Below are positions 37,935-46,340 of a DNA stretch of 64,000 bases, piece by piece. Location: assembly GCA_002708445.1 (NCBI GenBank), contig PAOB01000034.1, positions 18,768 to 82,767 of the forward strand, read 5' to 3'. Under the pieces are notes generated by a model, which saw nothing but the letters and a program-made list of their open reading frames with translations, did no database searches and had not been told where the DNA came from. Each line of letters opens with the position of its first letter. The first letter of the stretch is position 1. Source of the stretch: Candidatus Arcticimaribacter sp. GTDB taxonomy: Bacteria; Bacteroidota; Bacteroidia; Flavobacteriales; Flavobacteriaceae. The translations under genes were made by a program, and so were the position numbers.

Positions 37935-39530
37935 ATGAAAAAAAAACAATTTTTATCTCTGGTAATATTCATGCTTTTTTCCCTTTCTGGGATTATTTTT
38001 ATTCAAGGGTATTGGATTTACACTTCAATGAAAAATATTGAAGAAGAGTTTTCTCTTACGGTAAGACAGGCGCTTAGTTCTGTTGCGGAAGAAGTTCAAG
38101 TGCGTGAGCTTCGTTATTATTTTGATCAGTTCGAAACCGTAATTGATTCTGCTGGTTCTCCCGAGACCTCAGAGTTTAGAGATGTATTTTTGTTTTATGA
38201 TAATGATGCACCATCAAATTTATCAGCTCTTCACGCATTTGGAATTTTAGAAGAGGAGTACAACGTTCCCGTAAATAGTTTAGATAATGTTTCAAAATCG
38301 AATAAAAAATTAAAAGACTTTAAAGGGGTAAGGACTACCACCATCTTAAAAGAAACCTTTGATCGAGAAAATCGAGTTTCTTTGTCGATTAAAAAATTAA
38401 AAGACATTGAACGGATCAACGCTTTTGAACAAGCGACCTACAAAGCTTTTTTTTCAGACTTAGCAAATACATTCCCTATTCATAAACGATTAAATTCTTA
38501 TGAATTGGAAGTGATTTTGCAAAGGTCTTTTATCGAAAGAAACATTATTACTCCATTTGAGTTTGGAGTTTTTAGTGATGGTTTAGCAACCAAAGTCAGT
38601 TCAAATAATTACATCGAAAATCAGATAGGGCCTCAATATTCAGTCCCGTTATTCCTTGAAAATGAAGGAGTAAACACTTATGATTTGGTAGTTTCATTCC
38701 CTAAAAAAAACAGTTATTTAACTTCTTCAATAATTGGAATTACGCTCCTTTCATTAGCTTTAACACTATTAATTATTATTGTTTGTGCTTATTCGATTTA
38801 CGAAATTGTACAACAAAAAAAGATTTCTGAAATTAAGTCGGATTTCATCAATAATATGTCTCACGAATTCAAAACTCCAATTGCCACAATCAATTTGGCA
38901 ATTGATGCTTTGACAAACAAAAGCGTAAAAAATGATCCCGAAAAGGTAGATCGTTATCTGACCATGCTTAGAGAGGAAAATAAAAGAATGCAAGATCAGG
39001 TTGAAAATGTTTTGATGATTTCTCAGTTGGACCGCGGTTCAACTCCTCTTGAAGTTCAATCTCATGCAATTAATACTCTTGTTGAAGAGGCAATGAGCCA
39101 TGTTGCATTGATTATCAAAAGTAAAAATGGAACTTTAAAAAGTATGTTGATGGCTGAAGATCAGAATGTTGCTGTTGATAAAAATCATTTTATGAATGTA
39201 TTTGTCAACCTCTTAGACAACGCGATAAAGTATTCTTTAGAAGCTCCACTTGTTGAAGTTAAAACTTTTAATGAAGAAGAAAGCTGGGTTTTTGAAATAA
39301 AAGATTATGGAATAGGGATGGATTCTGACACAATGAAATTGATTTTCAAGAAATTTTATCGTCAACAAGGAGGGAATATTCACAACATAAAAGGACACGG
39401 TTTGGGTCTTTCTTACGTAAAAAAAATAGTTGAATTGCATAATGGCACGATTCATGTACAAAGTGAGAAAGGTAGGGGTACAACCTTCCAGGTGCGTTTA
39501 CCCCTTGTAAACGATAAAATCAGTGTTTAA
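37935..39530 (+). CDS. Sensor histidine kinase
   Basis: A 531-aa membrane kinase. Two transmembrane helices (about 5-26 and 255-277) enclose a sensor region of about 230 residues with no domain I recognise. The H-box is FINNMSHEFKTPIATINLAI with the phospho-accepting His, then an N-box VNLLDNAIKYS, G1 DYGIGM and G2 GHGLGLSYVKKIV. Followed by its response regulator after 20 nt. The signal sensed is unknown. Confidence 0.92.
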   Translation: MKKKQFLSLVIFMLFSLSGIIFIQGYWIYTSMKNIEEEFSLTVRQALSSVAEEVQVRELRYYFDQFETVIDSAGSPETSEFRDVFLFYDNDAPSNLSALHAFGILEEEYNVPVNSLDNVSKSNKKLKDFKGVRTTTILKETFDRENRVSLSIKKLKDIERINAFEQATYKAFFSDLANTFPIHKRLNSYELEVILQRSFIERNIITPFEFGVFSDGLATKVSSNNYIENQIGPQYSVPLFLENEGVNTYDLVVSFPKKNSYLTSSIIGITLLSLALTLLIIIVCAYSIYEIVQQKKISEIKSDFINNMSHEFKTPIATINLAIDALTNKSVKNDPEKVDRYLTMLREENKRMQDQVENVLMISQLDRGSTPLEVQSHAINTLVEEAMSHVALIIKSKNGTLKSMLMAEDQNVAVDKNHFMNVFVNLLDNAIKYSLEAPLVEVKTFNEEESWVFEIKDYGIGMDSDTMKLIFKKFYRQQGGNIHNIKGHGLGLSYVKKIVELHNGTIHVQSEKGRGTTFQVRLPLVNDKISV

Positions 39531-39550
39531 TTTGAATTAACCTTCTAATT

Positions 39551-40264
39551 ATGAAAGTAGAAAACAAAAAAATACTCTTAGTAGAAGATGATCCAAACTT
39601 TGGTAACATCCTCAAAGAGTACTTATCCATAAATGGATATGAAGTTACTTTGGCTAAAAACGGAATCGAAGGTTTCGAGAAGTTCAAAAAAGACCTGTTT
39701 GACCTTTGCCTCCTTGATGTTATGATGCCCTACAAAGATGGTTTTACACTGGCGAAAGAGATCCGAGAAAAGAACGATCAAGTACCATTAATCTTTCTGA
39801 CAGCAAAATCCTTAAAAGAAGATGTTTTGAAAGGTTTTAAATTGGGAGCTGACGATTATGTTTCAAAACCATTTGATTCTGAAGTTTTGCTTGCGAAAAT
39901 CAAATCCATTCTGTCTAGAAGAGTAACACAGTCTCATGTAGAATCTGAAGAAATTGATTTTAAAATTGGATCATTTGACTTCAATTCTAAGTTGAGAATG
40001 TTAACTTTCAAAGACGATGACCCCATTAAATTATCCCCAAAAGAAAACCAGCTCTTACGTTTGTTAGCCTTACACGTGAATGATTTACTCTCGCGAGAAA
40101 CCGCTTTGAACAGAATCTGGAATGATGATAATTATTTCACATCCAGAAGTATGGACGTGTACATTGCCAAATTGAGAAAATATCTTCGACTGGATCCTAA
40201 TGTTGAAATTCTAAACATTCATGGAGAAGGCTTTCGTTTGGTAGTAAATGTACTGGCAAAATAA
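39551..40264 (+). CDS. OmpR-family response regulator
   Basis: A 237-aa regulator: receiver domain (KILLVEDDPNFGNILKEYL, phospho-acceptor Asp in LCLLDVMMPYKDG, FLTAKS, Lys in YVSKPFD) and a C-terminal winged helix (RSMDVYIAKLRKYLRLDPNVEI). Pairs with the kinase just upstream. It ends base-to-base with the convergent xerD gene, leaving no intergenic space for a terminator. Confidence 0.93.
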   Translation: MKVENKKILLVEDDPNFGNILKEYLSINGYEVTLAKNGIEGFEKFKKDLFDLCLLDVMMPYKDGFTLAKEIREKNDQVPLIFLTAKSLKEDVLKGFKLGADDYVSKPFDSEVLLAKIKSILSRRVTQSHVESEEIDFKIGSFDFNSKLRMLTFKDDDPIKLSPKENQLLRLLALHVNDLLSRETALNRIWNDDNYFTSRSMDVYIAKLRKYLRLDPNVEILNIHGEGFRLVVNVLAK

Positions 40265-41161
40265 TTAGTTATTTCTCGGATGAAAGTTTTCTAAAACTTG
40301 TGATAGCTGTTGGGTATCTAAATGCATGTAAACCTCGGTTGTGGTAATGCTCTCGTGTCCCATAAGGGTTTGAATTGTCCTTAGATCAGCTCCATTTTCC
40401 AAAAGATGTGTTGCAAAAGAATGTCGAAAGGTATGGGGACTTATTTTTTCATCAATGTTCGCTTTTTTGGCTAGTTGTTTTACAAGGGTAAAAATCATCG
40501 CACGAGTAAGTTTTTTGCCATTCCGATTGAGAAAAAGAGTGTCGCGATCTTCATTGTCAATTTTGTTAAGTACTCGAACTTCATTTTTGTAGTATTTAAT
40601 GTATTTTTTGGCGTAAGCTCCCAGTGGAACCAAACGTTGTTTGTCTCCTTTCCCAGTAATGAGCATCATATTTTCTTTGAAATAGAGATCCGATATTTTG
40701 AGTTCTACCAATTCACTTACACGCAAACCACTTCCGTAAAGGGTTTCAATGATGGCTCTATTTCGATGACCTAGAGGATTCCCCAAATCAATGATACTAA
40801 GAATTTTCTCGATTTCATCTAAAGATAATACTGTTGGTAGTTTGCGTCCCAATTTTGGGCTTTCGATTAGGTCTATGGGTGATGATTCTCGATATCCCTC
40901 AAAAATCAAAAAATTAAAAAAACTTTTTAAACCCGAAATGCGGCGTGCTTGAGAACTTGCCTCAACAATTTTAGCCTCTTCATATAAAAAGTGCTGTACA
41001 TCCTCTTTTGAGCAATTTAGCGGGGTACAAGAGTTGTTTTCTGAATAAAAATTCATCAACGCCTGAACATCTAAAACATAACTTGCGATTGAGTTCTTCG
41101 ATAAACCGCGTTCAATTTTGAGGTAGTGTTCGTAATGCTTGAGCGATTCTTTCCAGTTCAT
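40265..41161 (-). CDS. xerD: Tyrosine recombinase XerD
   Basis: A 298-aa site-specific recombinase that resolves chromosome dimers at dif. Intact catalytic residues: Arg in YGSGLRVSELVEL, Lys in ITGKGDKQRLVPLG, HxxR in [15 protein letters not shown], and Tyr in TEVYMHLDTQQL. The N-terminal SAM-like domain begins HYEHYLKIERGLSKNSI. It is distinct from the decayed integrase near 44 kb. Confidence 0.93.
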   Translation of the reverse strand: MNWKESLKHYEHYLKIERGLSKNSIASYVLDVQALMNFYSENNSCTPLNCSKEDVQHFLYEEAKIVEASSQARRISGLKSFFNFLIFEGYRESSPIDLIESPKLGRKLPTVLSLDEIEKILSIIDLGNPLGHRNRAIIETLYGSGLRVSELVELKISDLYFKENMMLITGKGDKQRLVPLGAYAKKYIKYYKNEVRVLNKIDNEDRDTLFLNRNGKKLTRAMIFTLVKQLAKKANIDEKISPHTFRHSFATHLLENGADLRTIQTLMGHESITTTEVYMHLDTQQLSQVLENFHPRNN

Positions 41162-41223
41162 AGCTCAAAAATAAGCTTTTTGTTCTTCTTTGATCGTAGC
41201 CGAGCATTCTAAAAAACTTTGAC

Positions 41224-41231
41224 TATTTTTG
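41224..41231 (+). promoter_or_regulatory. -7 promoter box of aroQ
   Basis: TATTTTTG matches TAnnTTTG, 15 nt before the aroQ ATG. Confidence 0.5.
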
Positions 41232-41246
41232 TTTAAAATCTTGTAA

Positions 41247-41660
41247 ATGAAAATCAGCATCATCAACGGTCCTAACCTTAACTTATTGGGTCAACGCGAA
41301 CCTGGTATTTACGGGAATCAAACTTTTGAGCAGTATTTTGCTGATCTTCAAGTAAAGTTTCCTCAAATCGAATTTGACTATTTTCAATCGAATATTGAGG
41401 GTGAACTCATTGATCAATTGCATCGGGTTGGATTTTCTTCTGACGGGATCATACTCAATGCCGCTGCTTACACTCACACATCAGTAGGATTAGGTGATGC
41501 AATCAAAGCTATAGACACTAGTGTTATTGAAGTGCATATTTCAAACACATTTGCACGCGAGGATTTTAGACACACCTCTTTCATAACTCCAAATGCAAAA
41601 GGACTGATTCTCGGTTTTGGTTTGGATTCCTATCGTTTGGCTGTTGAAAGTTTTTTGTAA
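41247..41660 (+). CDS. aroQ: Type II 3-dehydroquinate dehydratase
   Basis: A 137-aa shikimate-pathway enzyme. Signatures: IINGPNLNLLGQREPGIYG with the catalytic Arg and Tyr, FFQSNIEGELID, ILNAAAYTHTSVGLGDAI, and IEVHISNTFAREDFRH with the catalytic His. Standard length for type II. Confidence 0.96.
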   Translation: MKISIINGPNLNLLGQREPGIYGNQTFEQYFADLQVKFPQIEFDYFQSNIEGELIDQLHRVGFSSDGIILNAAAYTHTSVGLGDAIKAIDTSVIEVHISNTFAREDFRHTSFITPNAKGLILGFGLDSYRLAVESFL

Positions 41661-41665
41661 GCCTT

Positions 41666-41902
41666 CTAATCCTCTGGTAATGAATCAAACACTTTTTTTC
41701 TCTCCTCATACCATTTTTTCATACCGTCGGTGTCTTTCACCAAACTTCGCATTTGTTGCATTGCATTCAAATGCTCAGCATCTTTTTTTTGAAACATTTT
41801 TTTTCCGTGTTCTTTACTAAGTGCAGCGATTTCTTCAAAAGTATTAGCGCTAAATTTTTGGTAGCAAGCTCCACCGAGCTCTTTGCAGGACATTGTTTTC
41901 AT
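41666..41902 (-). CDS. DUF1059-type small protein
   Basis: A 78-aa protein beginning MKTMSCKELGGACYQKFSA, with a C-rich start and the FEEIAALSKEHGKKMFQKKD helix of the DUF1059 family. Function unknown. Convergent with aroQ, stop to stop in 5 nt. Confidence 0.65.
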   Translation of the reverse strand: MKTMSCKELGGACYQKFSANTFEEIAALSKEHGKKMFQKKDAEHLNAMQQMRSLVKDTDGMKKWYEERKKVFDSLPED

Positions 41903-41938
41903 GGTGTTTGGGTTTGTTTTTTTGGTTTGTATTTAATT

Positions 41939-42406
41939 TCAGTGCCTCAATCTCATTTTTAATAAATCGGGTTTAAATCCAATTTTCTCATAAGCACTGA
42001 TTGCACTCTCATTCTCTGCGTAAACATCCAATTGAACTTCTGTCAATTTTTTTTCTTTTACCCACTTCAATAGTTCATTGATGATAAGTCTATTAATCCC
42101 TTTTCCACGCTGATTGGGAATTACGTACATAAATCCAAGATAAGCATACTTTTCAGGTGTTTTGAATGTTTCAGAATCTTTGATCATGGCGTATCCAGAC
42201 CCCACGGGCTTGCGTTCTAGGGTGGCAACTAATACCTGAACATCTGATCTTTCAATGTAATCTTCGAGCTCGTAATACACAATAGGATCTTGTTTTAAGT
42301 TTTTTGCAAAGGCTCGCTCATAACGAATTACTTCTTGCTCAAATTCTTTCAAGATTTTAAGATCATTTGGGACAGCTACTCTTATTTTTATGTTGGATTG
42401 TGACAT
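41939..42406 (-). CDS. GNAT-family N-acetyltransferase
   Basis: A 155-aa protein starting at ATG 42406 (an upstream in-frame TTG would add CCLKKH with no homology). Acetyl-CoA loop: LGFMYVIPNQRGKGINRLI; then VQLDVYAENESAISAYEKIGF. Substrate unknown. Confidence 0.85.
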   Translation of the reverse strand: MSQSNIKIRVAVPNDLKILKEFEQEVIRYERAFAKNLKQDPIVYYELEDYIERSDVQVLVATLERKPVGSGYAMIKDSETFKTPEKYAYLGFMYVIPNQRGKGINRLIINELLKWVKEKKLTEVQLDVYAENESAISAYEKIGFKPDLLKMRLRH

Positions 42407-42658
42407 ATGTTTCTTTAGACAGCAATTGGAGAACACTACTTTTATTCCTTGTGAATTCTGGTTTTTTATTAACCAGTTCCAAAGCTGAGGAATATTAGCT
42501 TTAATGTTTCATGCTGAATTCTACATTTGTTATTTTTCAATTTTCGAAACTCATTATACATGCACTTAATTCCTTTGATATCGAACACAACATTGGCGCA
42601 CGTAGTTTGAAATTAGTCTACTTCTCTCTCCTGAAGGGCATGAAAATGGAATCTCTGT

Positions 42659-42862
42659 TTACTCCATCTTTTCGTCCTTTTCTGTAAACATAATGGTTCT
42701 ATTGCTCTTAGGAAGCTGTGATGAATCCACTAATTTAAAAAATGCATCGACATCTTCCAATTTGTCTACATAGTAAATTAAGGCGTCATAATTTTCTTTT
42801 GTATATGAAAGGATAAGTCCAGAGATAATAAGTAAGACTAACGTTTGCTCTAAAGTTTTCAT
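42659..42862 (-). CDS. Small hypothetical protein
   Basis: A 67-aa ORF with a hydrophobic N-terminus (TLEQTLVLLIISGLILSY) that could be a signal or anchor, then a polar, acidic part. No family recognised. It lies in the gene-poor accessory stretch near the inverted-repeat element. Could be a real small gene or a spurious ORF. Confidence 0.3.
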   Translation of the reverse strand: MKTLEQTLVLLIISGLILSYTKENYDALIYYVDKLEDVDAFFKLVDSSQLPKSNRTIMFTEKDEKME

Positions 42863-43066
42863 TATTATTCAATTTAAAATCCGCACTTCAACATTTTTTC
42901 AGGAGTATTGAGACTTACAAAATGCCACTAAAGAAAAACGTATTTTTTTGGCTTAACCCACTACAGACAATCATTTTTGTTTTCTCTTCACTTTTTTCTC
43001 CCAAGCAGAAAATGTTTTCTCGGGTTCTATTAGACTTAGGGTTTTAATTGCCCATAACGTCCATTC

Positions 43067-43096
43067 CACACTAAAACGTTAATTTGGTTTAGTGTG
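43067..43096. repeat. Inverted repeat beside the large element
   Basis: ACACTAAA and TTTAGTGT form a perfect 8-bp stem around a loop of 12 nt. It directly precedes the larger nested element. Confidence 0.7.
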
Positions 43097-43098
43097 AC

Positions 43099-43184
43099 GT
43101 TGTAATCAATTTTCCTAGGGTCGGGGCTTTGCTTTAGCAAAGTATAGCAACTAGGATTCAGCTTTTGCTGAAATTGATTACAAC
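43099..43184. repeat. 86-bp nested inverted-repeat (three-way-junction) element
   Basis: Outer arms GTTGTAATCAATTT (43099-43112) and its exact complement (43171-43184) form a 14-bp stem. Inside, TCCTAG (43113-43118) pairs with CTAGGA (43151-43156) and encloses hairpin CTTTGCT-TT-AGCAAAG (43127-43142). A second hairpin TTCAGC-TTTT-GCTGAA (43157-43172) shares its base with the outer stem. Most bases are accounted for by pairing. The adjacent CGCATATTGCG (43197-43207) is palindromic too. Candidate mobile or recombination element; identity unknown. Confidence 0.75.
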
Positions 43185-43226
43185 TTGTTTATATCCGCAT
43201 ATTGCGTTTATTTCCTTTATATGTTT

Positions 43227-44383
43227 TTATACTTTTTTTATCTTAATGCTCTCATTATCATTACCTTGATATTCAATGATATGGTCTAGTATACTTTTAA
43301 TATTTGCAAGAGATTTTTGACTCACATGCGTATAAAACTCTGTAGTTTTGGAATTTCCATGCTCCAACAACTCTTGAACATATCTTAAATCTGTTCCTTT
43401 TTCCAACAAATGAGTTGCGAAAGAGTGTCTCAACATATGAGGATAAATTCTTTTTTGAAAACCTGCTTTTTTTGCTGATCGCCTCAAGATAACTCGTATG
43501 CTAGATGCTGAATATTGTTTTCTGTTTGGGCTTTCAATCAACCAATAATTGGGATTGTATTTGTGAATATATTTCCTCAACAGCAATGCAATATTATCAG
43601 CCAGTAGTGTAATTCTATCCTTTTTCCCTTTTCCACCCCGAAGAAGAGATAGTTCTTTTCTCACACGATATCTTGTTCTCTCAGCCCAATGAGATCGCCT
43701 ACTCTCAACCCACTAGAATATATAAGCGACAAAATGGTTTTGTGTTATAGGTTTGATGTTTATTTGAAGATCAATAAAACCTCTTGTTCTGTCAATATTT
43801 CTGGTAGCTTTTTAGTTTTGTTAGGTCGCTCTAGTGTAAAAACCATTTTAGTTTGCTTAAGCACTTTTTCATAATAAAACTTAATGGCATTGATATATTG
43901 ATTTTGTGTCGAAGAACTAACCTTTTTTTCTTGAATTAAATACAACAGAAATACCTGTATATCTTTTTTGGAAAGACGGTCAATGGACTGACCCATAAAA
44001 AAATCAAAAATTTTAAAAATACGAACAATAGGTTTTTATTGTATTTTACTGTAACGTTTTAAAACCAATTGTTCTCTATATAAAGACGATAGTCTTGGGA
44101 TGGATTTTGGCTCATAGGGAATGATCTTTTTCTTTATGATATGGTTTACAGGTGAGTGTTTTTTAAGTTGAGAATAATCTATTAGAACACTATCCTCAAA
44201 CGTTTGATAAAAAACATCCAATTGAAATTCTTTTGCTGGGAAATACCATGATTGTTGCGTTTGACTCCATCTCGCTCTCTTTTGCGACTTTACAAGTGCA
44301 ATCAATTCTCGATCAAAGGCAAAGTCTAGCCTGACAATCTTTTGTTGTCGATGGAGGTCGGGTAAAAGCCGTAGGTTTTTCAT
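43227..44383 (-). pseudogene. Decayed tyrosine-type integrase
   Basis: Fragments in order: 44383-44036 (N-terminal DNA-binding part with RARWSQTQQSWYFPAKE, then SSLYREQLVLKRYSK), 43996-43760 (core-binding helices), a stretch with [12 protein letters not shown] (first catalytic Arg), and 43664-43227 ([45 protein letters not shown] with Tyr). Frame is lost near AAAATACA, regained in a TTTTT run, interrupted by two TAA codons near 43765-43750, and shifted again near 43670. All catalytic residues remain recognisable, suggesting recent decay. Resembles the long XerC/D-like integrases of Bacteroidota. Confidence 0.85.
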
Positions 44384-44429
44384 GATTAAAGTACAGATTA
44401 GGGACTGTAACTACCTCAAATATAGTAAA

Positions 44430-44460
44430 AAAGAAAAAAGCTCGCTAAAAGCGAGCCTTA
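44430..44460 (-). terminator. Intrinsic terminator after lpdA
   Basis: Stem GCTCGC-TAAAA-GCGAGC followed on the minus strand by TTTTTTCTTTTTT; 27 nt after the lpdA stop. Confidence 0.85.
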
Positions 44461-44486
44461 TTTATGCTAGTTATTTCAATGGGGAT

Positions 44487-45875
44487 TTACAAATGGATTA
44501 CCTCGTCATAGGCATCGGCCACAGCCTCCATCATGGCTTCGCTCATGGTGGGGTGGGGGTGAACGGCTTTGAGTACTTCGTGGCCGGTAGTTTCGAGTTT
44601 ACGTCCAAGTACTGCCTCGGCGATCATGTCTGTAACACCGGCTCCAATCATGTGGCAGCCCAACCACTCTCCGTATTTGGCATCGAAGATCACTTTCACA
44701 AAACCTTCGGGAGTCCCACCAGCTTGTGCTTTTCCGGAGGCAGAAAACGGGAATTTTCCAACCTTGATGTCGTATCCTTGCTCTTTGGCTTGAGACTCGG
44801 TCAATCCAACAGAAGCAATTTCAGGCGTGCAGTAGGTACATCCCGGGATGTTACCATAATCTAAAGGCTCAACTGTATGTCCTGCAATTTTTTCTACGCA
44901 GAGTATTCCTTCTGCAGAGGCAACGTGTGCAAGAGCCTGTCCTGATGTAACGTCTCCAATGGCATAGTAGCCCGGAAGGTTGGTTTGGTAGAAGTCATTA
45001 ACTAAAATTTTGTCACGGTCTATAGCAATTCCAACCTCTTTTAAACCGATGTTTTCAATGTTGGTTTTGATTCCAACAGCAGATAAAACGATGTCAACCT
45101 TGAGCGTTTCTTCGCCCTTAACAGTTTTTATAGTTGCTGTAACTCCTTGTCTTTTGGTATCCACATGGGTAACTTCGGCTTGAGTCATAATATTGATTCC
45201 AGCTTTTTTGAAGGATCGCTCCAATTGTTTCGAAATTTCTTCATCCTCAACAGGAACGATACGATCTTGGAATTCGACAACGGTAACTTCGGTACCCATT
45301 GCGTTGTAAAAATGAGCAAACTCAATTCCAATAGCCCCAGAACCCACTATAATTAGTTTTTTAGGCTGTTTTGGCAAGGTCATAGCCTCTCGATAACCAA
45401 TAACCTTTTTTCCGTCTTGAGGAAGGCTAGGAAGCTCTCTGGAACGCGCTCCAGTTGCAATAATGATGTGATTCGCTTGGTAGGTGGTGGTTTTGTCGTC
45501 TAAAGTAACGCTCACTTGTTTTTTGGGGAGAATTTTCCCAAAACCATTTAAAACGTCAATTTTATTTTTTTTCATTAAAAACTGAACTCCTTTACTCATA
45601 CCTGCAGCTACGTTTCTGCTGCGGTTGACTACCGCATCAAAGTCTTTGTCATAATCGGTAACTTTAAGACCATAGTCCGATGCGTGTTTGAGGTAATCAA
45701 AAACTTGAGCTGATTTGAGAAGCGCTTTGGTTGGAATACATCCCCAATTGAGGCAAACTCCTCCAAGGCTTTCCTTTTCGATAACAGCAGTTTTTAATCC
45801 CAGTTGTGAGGCGCGAATAGCAGTAACATATCCACCTGGACCGCTTCCTAAAACAATTACATCATATGTTGTCAT
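44487..45875 (-). CDS. lpdA: Dihydrolipoyl dehydrogenase
   Basis: A 462-aa FAD-dependent E3 component of 2-oxoacid dehydrogenase complexes. Seen: DVIVLGSGPGGYVTAIRASQ, redox-active disulfide in GGVCLNWGCIPTKALLK, NAD site LIIVGSGAIGIEFAHFY, YYAIGDVTSG, and the C-terminal HPHPTMSEAMMEAV carrying the catalytic His. ATG at 45875 is chosen because a -7 box lies just upstream. Its 3' half uses more G and C at third positions than its neighbours. Confidence 0.95.
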   Translation of the reverse strand: MTTYDVIVLGSGPGGYVTAIRASQLGLKTAVIEKESLGGVCLNWGCIPTKALLKSAQVFDYLKHASDYGLKVTDYDKDFDAVVNRSRNVAAGMSKGVQFLMKKNKIDVLNGFGKILPKKQVSVTLDDKTTTYQANHIIIATGARSRELPSLPQDGKKVIGYREAMTLPKQPKKLIIVGSGAIGIEFAHFYNAMGTEVTVVEFQDRIVPVEDEEISKQLERSFKKAGINIMTQAEVTHVDTKRQGVTATIKTVKGEETLKVDIVLSAVGIKTNIENIGLKEVGIAIDRDKILVNDFYQTNLPGYYAIGDVTSGQALAHVASAEGILCVEKIAGHTVEPLDYGNIPGCTYCTPEIASVGLTESQAKEQGYDIKVGKFPFSASGKAQAGGTPEGFVKVIFDAKYGEWLGCHMIGAGVTDMIAEAVLGRKLETTGHEVLKAVHPHPTMSEAMMEAVADAYDEVIHL

Positions 45876-45896
45876 AAGTTCAAGTTTTTGATGGTG

Positions 45897-45904
45897 CAAA
45901 AATA
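45897..45904 (-). promoter_or_regulatory. -7 promoter box of lpdA
   Basis: TATTTTTG on the minus strand, 21 nt before the lpdA ATG. It directly follows the T tract of the msrB terminator. Confidence 0.55.
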
Positions 45905-45935
45905 CAAAAAAACAAGGGGAAGAAAAAACCCCTTA
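45903..45935 (-). terminator. Intrinsic terminator after the msrB pair
   Basis: AAGGGG (45914-45919) and CCCCTT (45929-45934) form a 6-bp stem; on the minus strand it is followed by a TTTTTTT tract that runs into the lpdA -7 box. Confidence 0.75.
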
Positions 45936-45938
45936 AAC

Positions 45939-46340
45939 TTACTTTTTGGATTCAAAACGGATACTTGCCGAATTTACGCAATAACGTTTTCCCGAAACGG
46001 TTGGCCCGTCATCAAAAACATGACCTTGATGTCCGCCACAGTTCGAGCAGAGGATCTCTACGCGTAACATTCCCAGACTGGTATCTTTGCGGTATTCTAT
46101 GGCACCCTCAATGCTCTGGTCGTAACTAGGCCATCCGCAACCATTGTCAAACTTAGATTCGCTGCTGTAAAGCGGTTGACTACAGCCTTTACAATTGTAA
46201 GTCCCTGCTTCGTAATGAGTGTTGTATTGCCCACTATTTGGAAATTCGGTGCCTTGTTGGCGAAGTATTCGGTATTCTTCATCCGTAAGAATTTTACGCC
46301 ATTCTTGATCAGACCTGTAGAAAGGATAGTTTTTATTCAT
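45939..46340 (-). CDS. msrB: Peptide-methionine (R)-S-oxide reductase MsrB (cytoplasmic)
   Basis: A 133-aa enzyme that repairs R-methionine sulfoxide. Zinc Cys pairs: YNCKGCSQPLY and ILCSNCGGHQGH. Catalytic Cys in GKRYCVNSASIRF. Start at ATG 46340 overlaps the end of the upstream msrB copy by 8 nt. No signal peptide, so probably cytoplasmic. Confidence 0.92.
   Translation of the reverse strand: MNKNYPFYRSDQEWRKILTDEEYRILRQQGTEFPNSGQYNTHYEAGTYNCKGCSQPLYSSESKFDNGCGWPSYDQSIEGAIEYRKDTSLGMLRVEILCSNCGGHQGHVFDDGPTVSGKRYCVNSASIRFESKK

Larger units (their letters stand above)
42863..43226. other. Gene-poor region containing a nested inverted-repeat element
   Basis: No coding sequence is convincing here. 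The part from 43060 to 43210 is rich in inverted repeats, described separately. Between 42863 and 43060 I see only AT-rich sequence. Confidence 0.6.

Noticed and set aside
42437..42658. Small decayed genes on the minus strand
   Set aside because: Short protein-like stretches appear in more than one frame, so none is reliable enough to annotate.
43099..43184. Calling the nested repeat an integron attC site
   Set aside because: The RYYYAAC/GTTRRRY core boxes are not clearly present, and the neighbouring integrase is not demonstrably IntI.
43099..43184. Calling the nested repeat an intrinsic terminator
   Set aside because: No T tract follows either side, and several stems are nested rather than one hairpin.
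44382..44864. Long plus-strand ORF opposite lpdA
   Set aside because: It lies antisense to a clearly conserved enzyme and has no recognisable motif; a shadow frame.
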